Origin: Dehalococcoidia bacterium
Lineage (GTDB): Bacteria > Chloroflexota > Dehalococcoidia > GIF9 > UBA5629
Length of the DNA: 9,635 nucleotides
Direction: 5' to 3'
Assembly: GCA_007280145.1 (NCBI GenBank)
Contig: QYPU01000081.1
Span: forward strand, 1-9,635
A program made the translations under genes and the position numbers. Shown here in pieces: positions 1-6,501 of the stretch; the stretch's first letter is position 1; every line of letters begins with the position of its first letter. Below the pieces are notes generated by a model. That model saw only the letters and a list, made by a program, of their open reading frames with translations. It ran no database searches and was not told where the DNA came from.

Positions 1-177
1 CCTATAGCCTCGCCAGACAAGATTCAATTTGCTGATGCTCTGCCCAAGACCAGGAGCGGCAAGATTATGAGAAGGATACTGACCAAGATTGCTGCTGGCG
101 ATGTCAATGAATTGGGTGATACCAGCACCTTAGCTGACCCGTCGGTAGTTGATATTTTGGTTAAGGAGCGGCAGTAG
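1..177 (+). CDS. acsA: Acetyl-CoA synthetase (AMP-forming)-like, C-terminal end only
   Basis: The reading frame is open from base 1 to a TAG at 175-177, giving the last 58 residues of a protein that begins outside the window. It contains LPKTRSGKIMRRILTKIA, the A10 motif of acyl/acetyl-CoA synthetases. The lysine in SGK (visible residue 21, codon 61-63) is the catalytic lysine for adenylate formation and is the acetylation-controlled residue in the Acs family. The enzyme class activates acetate or a similar short acid with ATP and CoA in the cytoplasm. The tail GDVNELGDTSTLADPSVVDILV is typical of true acetyl-CoA synthetases. With only the C-terminal subdomain visible, a propionyl- or other acyl-CoA synthetase cannot be excluded. 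No convincing terminator follows; a small 6-bp hairpin (167-182) overlaps the stop codon but lacks an adjacent T-tract. Confidence 0.85.
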   Translation, partial: PIASPDKIQFADALPKTRSGKIMRRILTKIAAGDVNELGDTSTLADPSVVDILVKERQ

Positions 178-278
178 CCGCTGTTCGAGGATATTCTTTT
201 ACTTGTAATGGGGTTAAACTGTGGGGGGCAAGGTTGTGCTTATGCTGTCTTCTGCATATTGCGTGTGGTGGCGAAAGC

Positions 279-301
279 ACTCCGAATGATACCTTCGGAG
301 T
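279..301. repeat. 8-bp perfect inverted repeat, 7-nt loop
   Basis: ACTCCGAA (279-286) and TTCGGAGT (294-301) are exact reverse complements separated by TGATACC. No T-tract follows on either strand, so it is not a standard intrinsic terminator. It could be an operator dyad, an RNA hairpin, or a chance match in decayed sequence. Confidence 0.45.
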
Positions 302-326
302 CACGATAGACGGTGGCGTTGAATGA

Positions 327-476
327 TACGGGAATCTACTGTCTGCGCTTGCTGACCAGATGAAGTCGGGCTTTATTGCCAAGACCTCTCATGAACTTCG
401 GACATCCTTGCATTCCATCCGTGGTTTTGTCAAACTGATACTAGCAGGGCGTTTAGCAAATGTTTTAAGACTTTGA
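327..476 (+). pseudogene. Remnant of a GAF-HisKA sensor histidine kinase
   Basis: Between TGA (324-326) and TGA (474-476) the frame reads LLSALADQ, then MKSGFIAKTSHELRT, then LHSIRGFVKLILAG. SHELRT with a following LHSIRGF-like helix is the dimerisation/phospho-acceptor H-box of sensor kinases, with the phosphorylatable His in SHE. LLSALADQ matches the usual last helix of a GAF domain. In intact kinases the GAF end continues with an IAIENA-like helix and a linker before the H-box; here the two are fused directly, suggesting an internal deletion. The proline that normally follows ELRT is serine. The frame ends before any ATP-binding (N, G box) domain. The earliest ATG in frame is at 360. It cannot encode a working kinase. 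It is decayed, and no partner response regulator is visible. Confidence 0.6.
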
Positions 477-529
477 TTCAGAGCGGCATTTACTATGGAT
501 AGGTGTTCTTAGTAGAATGTGTAGTATGT

Positions 530-534
530 GGAGG
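530..534 (+). promoter_or_regulatory. Shine-Dalgarno GGAGG for pilB
   Basis: GGAGG lies 7 nt before the ATG at 542. It decides the start: the GTG at 503 has no ribosome site, and the ATG at 536 is too close to this one. Confidence 0.75.
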
Positions 535-541
535 TATGGAG

Positions 542-2236
542 ATGGATAAAGCTGCAAATTATCCAAAGAGAGAGAGGCTTGGTGAAGTACTTGTCAGACT
601 GGGGATGGTTACCCCAGAGCGGGTTGAGGAGGCGTTGCAGATTACACAGAGGGATAACAAGATGCTTGGGCAAGTTCTCGTGGGAAAAGGGTGGCTTACC
701 TCTACCGACTTGGCAACGGCGCTCAGCATTCAGTTGGGGGTGCCGCTAATCGACCTCAAACGGCACAAGGTTCACCCGGAGGCCCTGAAGTTGGTTCCTG
801 AACAAGTGGCTAGAAAGTATAATATTTTGCCGCTGGATATTATTGAGGGTTCCCTAGCTATAGTGATGGAAAATGTAATGGATGTGCAAGCCATTGATGA
901 TATCTCTGCTATGTCGAAGATGCGGGTTGAACCGATGATTGGTTTCCCAGATGAAATACGCAGGGCGATTGACCGCAACTATTCGGTTAGGGGTGAAACC
1001 GAGGATGAAATTGCTACATGGGCGGCTGTGGCTGAGGAAGAAGAGGCAGAGCCAGAGGAGCTTATTGCTCCAGAGGCTGAAGCGCCAGTACTCCGTAATC
1101 TTAATTTGCTTATTCAGAAGGCGGTGAGGAATCGAGCTTCGGATGTTCATATTGAGCCTCAGGAAGACAGGCTCCAGATTCGATTCCGCATCGATGGCGT
1201 TTTGCAAGATATGATGTCTCTTCCTCTGAATATCCATGCTGCTCTTATCTCCAGGCTAAAGATTATGGGTCGTATGAACATTGCCGAGCGGAGGCGTCCT
1301 CAGGATGGGCGGTTTTCGGTCAATGTAGATAATGAGAATATAGATGTGCGCGTTGCCTGTGGTAATACTGTACATGGTGAAATGGCAGTGCTGCGCCTTT
1401 TGCCCAAGTCCGGCGTTGTGCTCGATCTGGTAGGCTTGGGCTTTTCGCCAGGCACCCTCGAAAGATATCAACAGATACTTAAGCTTCCTTTTGGAATGAT
1501 TCTGTTTGGTGGCCCCACCGGTGTTGGGAAAACTACGACGCTTTATGCTTCTATTAACCAGCTTAACCGCATGGAACGTAATATCATGACAATTGAAGAC
1601 CCTGTCGAATACAAATTTGAAGGTGTTAACCAATTCCAGGTTAATCCTAAGGCGGATATCGGTTTTGCTAACAGTCTGCGAGCCTTTATGCGGCTCGACC
1701 CGGATGTCATTCTGGTGGGGGAGATACGAGATAGCGAAACAGCAAGAGTAGCAATTCAAGCAGCTCTTACAGGTCATCTGGTGTTTTCGTCTGTCCATGC
1801 CAATGATGCTGTCGGTGTTATGTACCGACTAGTAGATTTAGGCGTTGAGCCTTTCCTTTTGTGCTCAGCTCTAGCTGGTACTGTTTCCCAACGAATTGTG
1901 CGGCGCATCTGTCCACATTGTCAGGTATCTTATGAGCCAACCATGGAAGAGCGAATGGCTTATCAAGAAGAAATGGGTGAGCCGCCACCTCAATTGTATA
2001 AGGGAACGGGATGTAATGTCTGCAGTGATACTGGATACTTCGGGCGAGCCGGTATATTTGAGGTGCTTGTGCCAACCGAGGAGGTTAAACAGTTGTTGCT
2101 TGGCGGCGCCAGTGCAGCTCAAATCCGTGACCAGGCAATTAAAGATGGCATGGTGCCTCTGTTGCGCGACGGAATGCTTAAAGTGAAGGAAGGCATCACC
2201 ACGGTCTCGGAGGTGCTTCGCAATGTGTTCTATTAG
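542..2236 (+). CDS. pilB: Type IV pilus / type II secretion assembly ATPase (PilB/GspE family)
   Basis: A 564-residue cytoplasmic hexameric ATPase that powers pilin or pseudopilin polymerisation. The start at ATG 542 follows from the GGAGG 7 nt upstream. Residues about 12-64 hold two tandem MshEN motifs (RLGEVLVRLG and MLGQVLVGKG), the N-terminal fold that binds cyclic di-GMP in some family members. An acidic linker (EEEEAEPEE) follows. The core contains an Asp box (SDVHIEPQEDRLQIRFRIDG), Walker A GPTGVGKT (residues 324-331, K330), Walker B VILVGEIRD (E394) and a His box GHLVFSSVHANDA. A tetracysteine zinc site, C457/C460 and C491/C494, separates it from retraction ATPases such as PilT, which lack this insert. 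Length is normal for PilB. No pilC, pilT, pilM or prepilin gene is adjacent, so the choice between pilus and secretion role is open. MshEN motif 1 has T where the consensus has Q at its end, and motif 2 has M in place of the first R. Confidence 0.93.
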   Translation: MDKAANYPKRERLGEVLVRLGMVTPERVEEALQITQRDNKMLGQVLVGKGWLTSTDLATALSIQLGVPLIDLKRHKVHPEALKLVPEQVARKYNILPLDIIEGSLAIVMENVMDVQAIDDISAMSKMRVEPMIGFPDEIRRAIDRNYSVRGETEDEIATWAAVAEEEEAEPEELIAPEAEAPVLRNLNLLIQKAVRNRASDVHIEPQEDRLQIRFRIDGVLQDMMSLPLNIHAALISRLKIMGRMNIAERRRPQDGRFSVNVDNENIDVRVACGNTVHGEMAVLRLLPKSGVVLDLVGLGFSPGTLERYQQILKLPFGMILFGGPTGVGKTTTLYASINQLNRMERNIMTIEDPVEYKFEGVNQFQVNPKADIGFANSLRAFMRLDPDVILVGEIRDSETARVAIQAALTGHLVFSSVHANDAVGVMYRLVDLGVEPFLLCSALAGTVSQRIVRRICPHCQVSYEPTMEERMAYQEEMGEPPPQLYKGTGCNVCSDTGYFGRAGIFEVLVPTEEVKQLLLGGASAAQIRDQAIKDGMVPLLRDGMLKVKEGITTVSEVLRNVFY

Positions 2237-2338
2237 CTGCTGAAATATCTGTGTGAGGTCGTGACTATGTCAGCAAGAAGACATCTTGTCAGTCAGATGG
2301 TAAGCCTTTGACCTTCGCTTTTGATGTGGAGAAATCGC

Positions 2339-2818
2339 ATGTCTTATGAAACTCTTATTTACGAAAAGACAGAGGGTGTGGGCATTATAACCATCAACCG
2401 CCCGGCGGCAAACAATGCTATAAATATGCGGCTGGCCGAGGAATTAACTGCTATTTGTGCCAATATTAATCGTGATGAAGAGACGAGAGTGGTTATTATT
2501 ACTGGTGCTGGAGAAAAGGCATTTTCTGTAGGGGTTGACCTGAATGAGCTTTCCTTGGTAACCAGTGGTGAACAAGGGGCAAGGCTGCCATCTGTGGCTG
2601 AACCAGTAGCAGGTCTTACAACTCCGGCTATTGCTGCAATCAACGGGGATACCCTGGGGCAGGGTCTGGAATTGGCATTGGCTTGTGACCTCAGAATTGC
2701 TGTGGAAACAGCCCGCTTTGCGTTACCTCATCTTGCCTCAGGCCTTATCCCCTGGGATGGTGCAATACATCCCTTGTGCTTTTCTCATCTACCCACTCAT
2801 GTAACTTATGGTCAATGA
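2339..2818 (+). CDS. Enoyl-CoA hydratase/isomerase family protein, C-terminally truncated (probable pseudogene)
   Basis: A crotonase-fold protein of 159 residues, compared with about 260 in intact members. The start is ATG 2339, with GGAGA (2328-2332) 6 nt upstream. The oxyanion-hole segments are present (AFSVGVDL at 61-68 and INGDTLGQG at 101-109), as is the glutamate after the second one (E111), which corresponds to Glu144 of rat mitochondrial hydratase. The position corresponding to Glu164 is His131 (FALPH), so ordinary water addition to a 2-enoyl-CoA is doubtful even for the intact ancestor. Similarity ends abruptly at SGLIPWDGA (134-142); the next 17 residues are unlike the family, and none of the other frames downstream restores a GTQRL-like continuation. 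The C-terminal trimerisation helices are therefore missing. It sits between pilB and a convergent 3-hydroxyacyl-CoA dehydrogenase gene, which would act on the same class of substrate. A functional short protein is possible but unlikely. Confidence 0.75.
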   Translation: MSYETLIYEKTEGVGIITINRPAANNAINMRLAEELTAICANINRDEETRVVIITGAGEKAFSVGVDLNELSLVTSGEQGARLPSVAEPVAGLTTPAIAAINGDTLGQGLELALACDLRIAVETARFALPHLASGLIPWDGAIHPLCFSHLPTHVTYGQ

Positions 2819-2873
2819 TATTGGTCATAGATGTAGAAGCTATGGAAAGGACGTCACTGGCGAAAATTTATTC

Positions 2874-3770
2874 TTATTCTTTTGATAAGACCTCTTTGTA
2901 GAAGTCGTAGATACCCTTCCTGCCTCTTCCACCGGTGTAACCGGCTCTCACCATCATCCTTATCAAAGGATGTAAGTAACCTTTCGCCGGACCAAACTCT
3001 CTCATTCTATCTTGCTCCGAAGAAGCAGAGATGGCCCATGACCCTGTAAAATCACCAAGCTCCAATGGTCCCATAGGGAGGTTATAGCCTAATTTTAATG
3101 CTTTATCAATTTCCTCGGGAGGGGCAACCCGTTCCCATACCATCTGTATGGCTTCGCCTACCATCGCGCCATAGGCCCGGTTGGCCAAGAAACCAAAACT
3201 GAAATCCTTACATACCACTGGCTCCTTGCCCAGTTTCTTTGCTAGCTCTGCTGTTACGCTCATTGTTTCATCTGAGGTCAGTGGTCCTTTGATTACCTCG
3301 ACCAGCTTCATAACAGCTACTGGATTGAAGAAATGCATGCCAACTACTTTATCTGCTCTCTTGGTCACACTAGCCATCTCAGTAATATTTAAATTCGATG
3401 TATTTGAAGCCAGGATGGCATCAGGGGGAGCATTCTCGTCGAGTTGCTTGAAGACATTTTTCTTTATATCCAGATTCTCAAATATGGCTTCTATAACAAA
3501 ATCAGCGTTCTTGGCTGCCTCAGCAAGATTTGTAGTTCCCTTTATTCGGCCAACCACCTCATCCATTTGTGCCTGGGTTATCTTTCCTTTGTCAACAAAA
3601 TATCTTTTTAATCCATCACTTATAAACCGGATTCCATTATTTACGAATTCATCCTTAACATCGGTAATTGTGATGCTGTATCCTCCTACCAGTGAAAGAA
3701 GTTGGGTTATTTGGGCGCCCATTGCCCCGGCACCAATAACTGTGACCTGCTTGATGTTCTCCAGTTTCAT
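2874..3770 (-). CDS. hbd: 3-hydroxyacyl-CoA (3-hydroxybutyryl-CoA) dehydrogenase
   Basis: A 298-residue cytoplasmic NAD-dependent enzyme oxidising or forming L-3-hydroxyacyl-CoA in beta-oxidation or butyrate-type pathways. The N-terminal Rossmann domain shows GAGAMG (residues 13-18) and an acidic residue ending strand 2 (D37, in ITITD), which favours NAD over NADP. Catalytic residues by family alignment are H146 in HFFNP and E158 in KLVEVI, with S122 (SNTS) and N197 (FLANR) assisting. The C-terminal domain carries LPMGPLELGDFTG and a closing GRGRKGIYDF segment. Length equals that of stand-alone bacterial Hbd proteins. ATG 3770 is chosen over the GTG at 3779 because the GTG lies inside the GGAGG ribosome site (3779-3783), which is 8 nt from the ATG. 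The gene has its own candidate promoter and lies 121 bp downstream of the rad50 stop. It converges with the truncated hydratase gene. Chain-length preference cannot be read from sequence. Confidence 0.92.
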   Translation of the reverse strand: MKLENIKQVTVIGAGAMGAQITQLLSLVGGYSITITDVKDEFVNNGIRFISDGLKRYFVDKGKITQAQMDEVVGRIKGTTNLAEAAKNADFVIEAIFENLDIKKNVFKQLDENAPPDAILASNTSNLNITEMASVTKRADKVVGMHFFNPVAVMKLVEVIKGPLTSDETMSVTAELAKKLGKEPVVCKDFSFGFLANRAYGAMVGEAIQMVWERVAPPEEIDKALKLGYNLPMGPLELGDFTGSWAISASSEQDRMREFGPAKGYLHPLIRMMVRAGYTGGRGRKGIYDFYKEVLSKE

Positions 3771-3778
3771 GATATTCA

Positions 3779-3783
3779 CCTCC
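3779..3783 (-). promoter_or_regulatory. Shine-Dalgarno GGAGG for hbd
   Basis: On the minus strand GGAGG ends 8 nt before ATG 3770. The alternative GTG start at 3779-3777 overlaps it and is therefore unlikely. Confidence 0.75.
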
Positions 3784-3802
3784 GTCGTGATTTTTACTTG
3801 TG

Positions 3803-3831
3803 ATTTTAGCAGATTTTGCCAATGGAACCAA
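3803..3831 (-). promoter_or_regulatory. Candidate sigma-70 promoter for hbd
   Basis: On the minus strand TTGGTT (3831-3826), a 17-nt spacer, and TAAAAT (3808-3803) are followed by a likely start near 3796. TGC directly precedes the -10 box, giving an extended -10 element that would compensate for the weak -35. The leader would be about 25 nt and would include the GGAGG site. This suggests hbd is transcribed independently of rad50. Confidence 0.45.
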
Positions 3832-3891
3832 GTCTCAACTCTATAAGTCTTCTCATGCTGCTTGCCTTTAAGAGAAAATCGAAGTCAATTA

Positions 3892-6459
3892 TCAGCTTAC
3901 TGATATCATTGAACCATTAGCTGTCTTAGTAACATTAATGAGCACCGGAAACCTGTCCCTCAATTCCTCCAGATGAGTAATAACAATTATTTTCTCAAAA
4001 TCGTCCTGAATAGAATTTATAACTTCAACAAGTCTTTCCTTTCCTGAAGCGTCCTGGGTGCCAAAGCCTTCATCGATAATCAATATGGGTAGAGATGCTC
4101 CAGCCCGCCTGACTAACAATTTAGAAAGAGCGATGCGCAGGGCGAGGTCGATGCGAAAAGATTCACCGCCGCTATACATCTCATAACTGCGAGTGCCCAA
4201 CTCATCAGCGATTTTGATATCTAAAGTCTCAATAGTATCACCTTTCTTAGTTTCCCGTTGGCTTTCCAGCGTCAGCGACATCCGGTTATCGGTCATCCTG
4301 CCGAGCAGTCGATTAGCTTCCACTTCAATCTCAGGAAGTGCTTGCTCGATAAGTAGGGCTTGAATACCTTTCTTGCTGAAAGCCTCAGCTAGTTCTTTGT
4401 AAATTCCATCCTCCTGTAAAAAGCTGTGTAAAAGCCTCTCCTTTTTCTGCTTGCTTATTCTCAATTCATCCAGATGTCGTAACCTTTCTTGCAATGCAGC
4501 TAGTCTGTCACGCACCTGGCGCTCATATTTGAGCAAGGTTCGGTGAGTTTCCTCGGCACTGGCTAGCTTATTGGCTATGTCAGGCAAGACAGTAAGCTCA
4601 GCTTTCAAATTAGCTCGCTTCTTCAGGTCAGCGTCTATTACTTCACTAAGGCTGGATGTGGTTTTCTCAGATTCAGCTAAGGCAGCCTTTTCTTTGTCGA
4701 TAGTCCTACTAGCTTCATCTAGCTCTTGCTTCAGGCTCTCATATTTTTGAAGCCCTGCCAATTGCTGCTGTAACTGCTCGTGTCTTGCCTTGTCATATCC
4801 AAGCCTTTTCTCCTCACCCTCCGTCTGGTAGAGCGCCTGTTGTTCATGGACGGCATAATCCTTTCTTGATAGCCGTTGTTTAAGTTCTTCTAGCGTAGTT
4901 CTTTCTTGAATTAACTCTTTACTAGCTTGCCGAGCCTCGGCAAGCTCTTTTTCGATAATACTTAGCTGGCTTTGCCGCCTGGCTCGTTCCTTATTTAGGG
5001 TAGATTCCCTTTTAGTTAATTCATTCTCCAGTGCTTGAAGTTCTAATCTCCTCTTGCTGAGTTCCTCATTATTATGTTGATGGCTCTTAATTTTGGCGTC
5101 GGCTTCTGAGGCAATCTTCATTACCAGTCGCTGCCGTCCATCTACTCCAAGCTCAGTTTCACACAGAGGGCAGCGAGCATCGCCCCGGGCTAGTAATCTG
5201 AGCTTCTCCTTCAGGTCTGTGATCTCTGGCTCCAATCGGCTATGGGTAGACTCTAAATGATTGATTCGAGATGTGGTCTGCTGGGCTTGCTTTCTCTTTT
5301 CGGCCAATGCTTCCTCGTCCTTCGTTAATTCAGTCAAATGGTTATGTGCCTGAGCCAGGGCTTCTTTAAGCTGAGGGATATTCTTGAACTTAGTTTCTTG
5401 CTCGGCTACTCTTTGCTGGGCTAACTTGTAGTCTATAGTAAGTGCCTCAGCTTTCTGCCTGATAACTTTATCCAAACTGCTTATACGCTCCCTCAGAACA
5501 AGTAACTGGCTTAGCTTCTGATTAAACTCATCATTGAGCCCTTTAGCTTTCAGGTAATCAGAATAGCCCTTTTGTATCGCTGTTTCTTCTGCCAAAACCT
5601 GTTCATATTCAACTATTCTATCGTGGTGCTCTTCGGTCTTTCTCTGCCAGCGTTCCAATTCCTGATTTGTTTCGCTAAGATGAGCCTCAGTATTTGACAG
5701 TTGTTCCCTTTTAATCTCTAGAGATTCCTTCTGCTCTCGCAAGGTGGAAATAAGCGCCTCTTCATCCTTTGCCCGTTCCTCAAGTTGACTGATTTCATTT
5801 AGTACTTTTTTAACCTCCTCTTTATCCTCAGCTTTATGAGTAAGCTGATGTTTGATTTCATTGATAGCACTCTCAAGTTTATTCGCTTCATCTCTTCTTT
5901 CGCTGGCCAGGTCCTTAGCTCTCCTTTCTAGTTCATCGTAGCGAGATAAGTCAAGGATACTGGCGAGTATTTCCTTACGTTCCCCGGGACGCTTAATGCT
6001 GAATTCATCAGCGTGTCCCTGCCGCAAGAAAGCGCTATTCTTGAATGTCTCGTAATCCAAACGTAAGAGCTCAATTATTTTCTGCTGAGTTTCCGTCTGA
6101 GAGTTGCCAGAAATTGCCCTAAAATCTCCATCACTGGCTATCTGAAGTTCCAAGACAGTTTGTCCTGAACGCAGCGGGCTAGGTTTTTTAATATGCTTCC
6201 GAAGAACACGGTATCGCTGCTGGCCGGCAGTAAACTCTAGCTCTACTTCCGTCTCTGGTTGTCCTTGGTGAATCAGGTCATCATCACTCTTAGTTCTGGA
6301 TTTGCCCCATAGTGCCCAGGTCATGGCATCAAAAATTGCTGATTTACCATTGCCATTATTGCCATAGAGACAGGCCACATGAATGCCATCAAAGGATAGC
6401 GGCGGCACGTTATCTCGGTAACACATGAAGTTCTTTAGTGAGATCTTGACCGGTATCAT
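3892..6459 (-). CDS. sbcC: Rad50/SbcC-type SMC-like ATPase (DNA double-strand break repair)
   Basis: An 855-residue ATPase of the Rad50/SbcC family, which pairs with a nuclease to process DNA ends and hairpins. The N-terminal half-head has Walker A GNNGNGKS (33-40) and a Q-loop glutamine in FLRQGHADEFS (Q147). A long charged heptad-rich coiled coil (about 180-420) leads to the zinc hook CPLC (C430, C433), almost exactly at mid-protein, and a second coiled coil returns (about 440-690). The C-terminal half-head has signature SGGES (763-767), Walker B LPILIIDE (D796, E797), D-loop GTQDASG and the switch histidine in VITH (H829). The length is nearer to archaeal Rad50 than to the longer E. coli SbcC. 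The start is ATG 6459; the ribosome site is weak (only AAAGAA next to the ATG). It follows a PD-(D/E)XK nuclease gene after 37 bp, so the two are probably co-transcribed. The usual Mre11/SbcD partner gene is not in the unit. Confidence 0.95.
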   Translation of the reverse strand: MIPVKISLKNFMCYRDNVPPLSFDGIHVACLYGNNGNGKSAIFDAMTWALWGKSRTKSDDDLIHQGQPETEVELEFTAGQQRYRVLRKHIKKPSPLRSGQTVLELQIASDGDFRAISGNSQTETQQKIIELLRLDYETFKNSAFLRQGHADEFSIKRPGERKEILASILDLSRYDELERRAKDLASERRDEANKLESAINEIKHQLTHKAEDKEEVKKVLNEISQLEERAKDEEALISTLREQKESLEIKREQLSNTEAHLSETNQELERWQRKTEEHHDRIVEYEQVLAEETAIQKGYSDYLKAKGLNDEFNQKLSQLLVLRERISSLDKVIRQKAEALTIDYKLAQQRVAEQETKFKNIPQLKEALAQAHNHLTELTKDEEALAEKRKQAQQTTSRINHLESTHSRLEPEITDLKEKLRLLARGDARCPLCETELGVDGRQRLVMKIASEADAKIKSHQHNNEELSKRRLELQALENELTKRESTLNKERARRQSQLSIIEKELAEARQASKELIQERTTLEELKQRLSRKDYAVHEQQALYQTEGEEKRLGYDKARHEQLQQQLAGLQKYESLKQELDEASRTIDKEKAALAESEKTTSSLSEVIDADLKKRANLKAELTVLPDIANKLASAEETHRTLLKYERQVRDRLAALQERLRHLDELRISKQKKERLLHSFLQEDGIYKELAEAFSKKGIQALLIEQALPEIEVEANRLLGRMTDNRMSLTLESQRETKKGDTIETLDIKIADELGTRSYEMYSGGESFRIDLALRIALSKLLVRRAGASLPILIIDEGFGTQDASGKERLVEVINSIQDDFEKIIVITHLEELRDRFPVLINVTKTANGSMISVS
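4924..4952 (+). terminator. Terminator-like palindrome inside rad50, antisense orientation
   Basis: The arm AGCTTGCCGAG (4924-4934) and its exact complement CTCGGCAAGCT (4936-4946) are separated by one base. Folded with a 5-nt loop it gives a 9-bp GC-rich stem followed by C and TTTTT (4948-4952) on the plus strand. That is the shape of an intrinsic terminator, but it lies within rad50 and would stop only transcription running opposite to the gene. On the sense mRNA the same hairpin would form without a U-tract. It could be a chance by-product of the coding sequence (Glu-Ala-Arg region of the second coiled coil). Confidence 0.35.
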
Positions 6460-6489
6460 TTCTTTAGATAACTCACTTATCGGCGTACG

Positions 6490-6501
6490 TTTAGCGCTAA
6501 A
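6490..6501. repeat. 12-bp perfect palindrome at the nuclease stop codon
   Basis: TTTAGCGCTAAA reads the same on both strands and spans the TAG stop of the nuclease gene and the start of the 37-bp gap before rad50. It has no loop, so a protein-binding dyad is more plausible than an RNA hairpin, but chance is also possible. Confidence 0.4.

Larger units (their letters stand above)
178..541. other. Gene-poor gap between acsA and pilB
   Basis: No intact gene is supported in these 364 bases. The gap contains an 8-bp perfect inverted repeat at 279-301 and a histidine-kinase remnant at 327-476. A short open stretch in the same frame as the remnant runs up to a TGA at 324-326, but I do not recognise its translation. 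Upstream of pilB I see only weak promoter-like matches (for example TACTAT at 491-496 without a good -35 box), so no promoter is called. The region looks like decayed coding sequence rather than a designed regulatory region. Confidence 0.6.

Noticed and set aside
167..182. 6-bp GC-rich hairpin (AGCGGC/GCCGCT) over the acsA stop codon
   Set aside because: No T-tract directly follows, and the stem overlaps the last codons; it is too weak to call a terminator.
503..541. Upstream GTG start for pilB
   Set aside because: It has no ribosome site, and the added residues are unlike the family. GGAGG is well placed for ATG 542.
2268..2285. Short hairpin (GCAAGA...TCTTGT) between pilB and the hydratase gene
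   Set aside because: Only 6 bp with one wobble pair and no T-tract; within what chance gives.
2321..2338. TTG/ATG starts upstream of the hydratase ATG 2339
   Set aside because: The ribosome site GGAGA falls inside this stretch and points to 2339. MSYETLIYEK is the usual family beginning.
3181..3846. Long open frame on the plus strand opposite hbd
   Set aside because: It is the shadow of the strongly supported dehydrogenase gene on the other strand and shows no recognisable domain.
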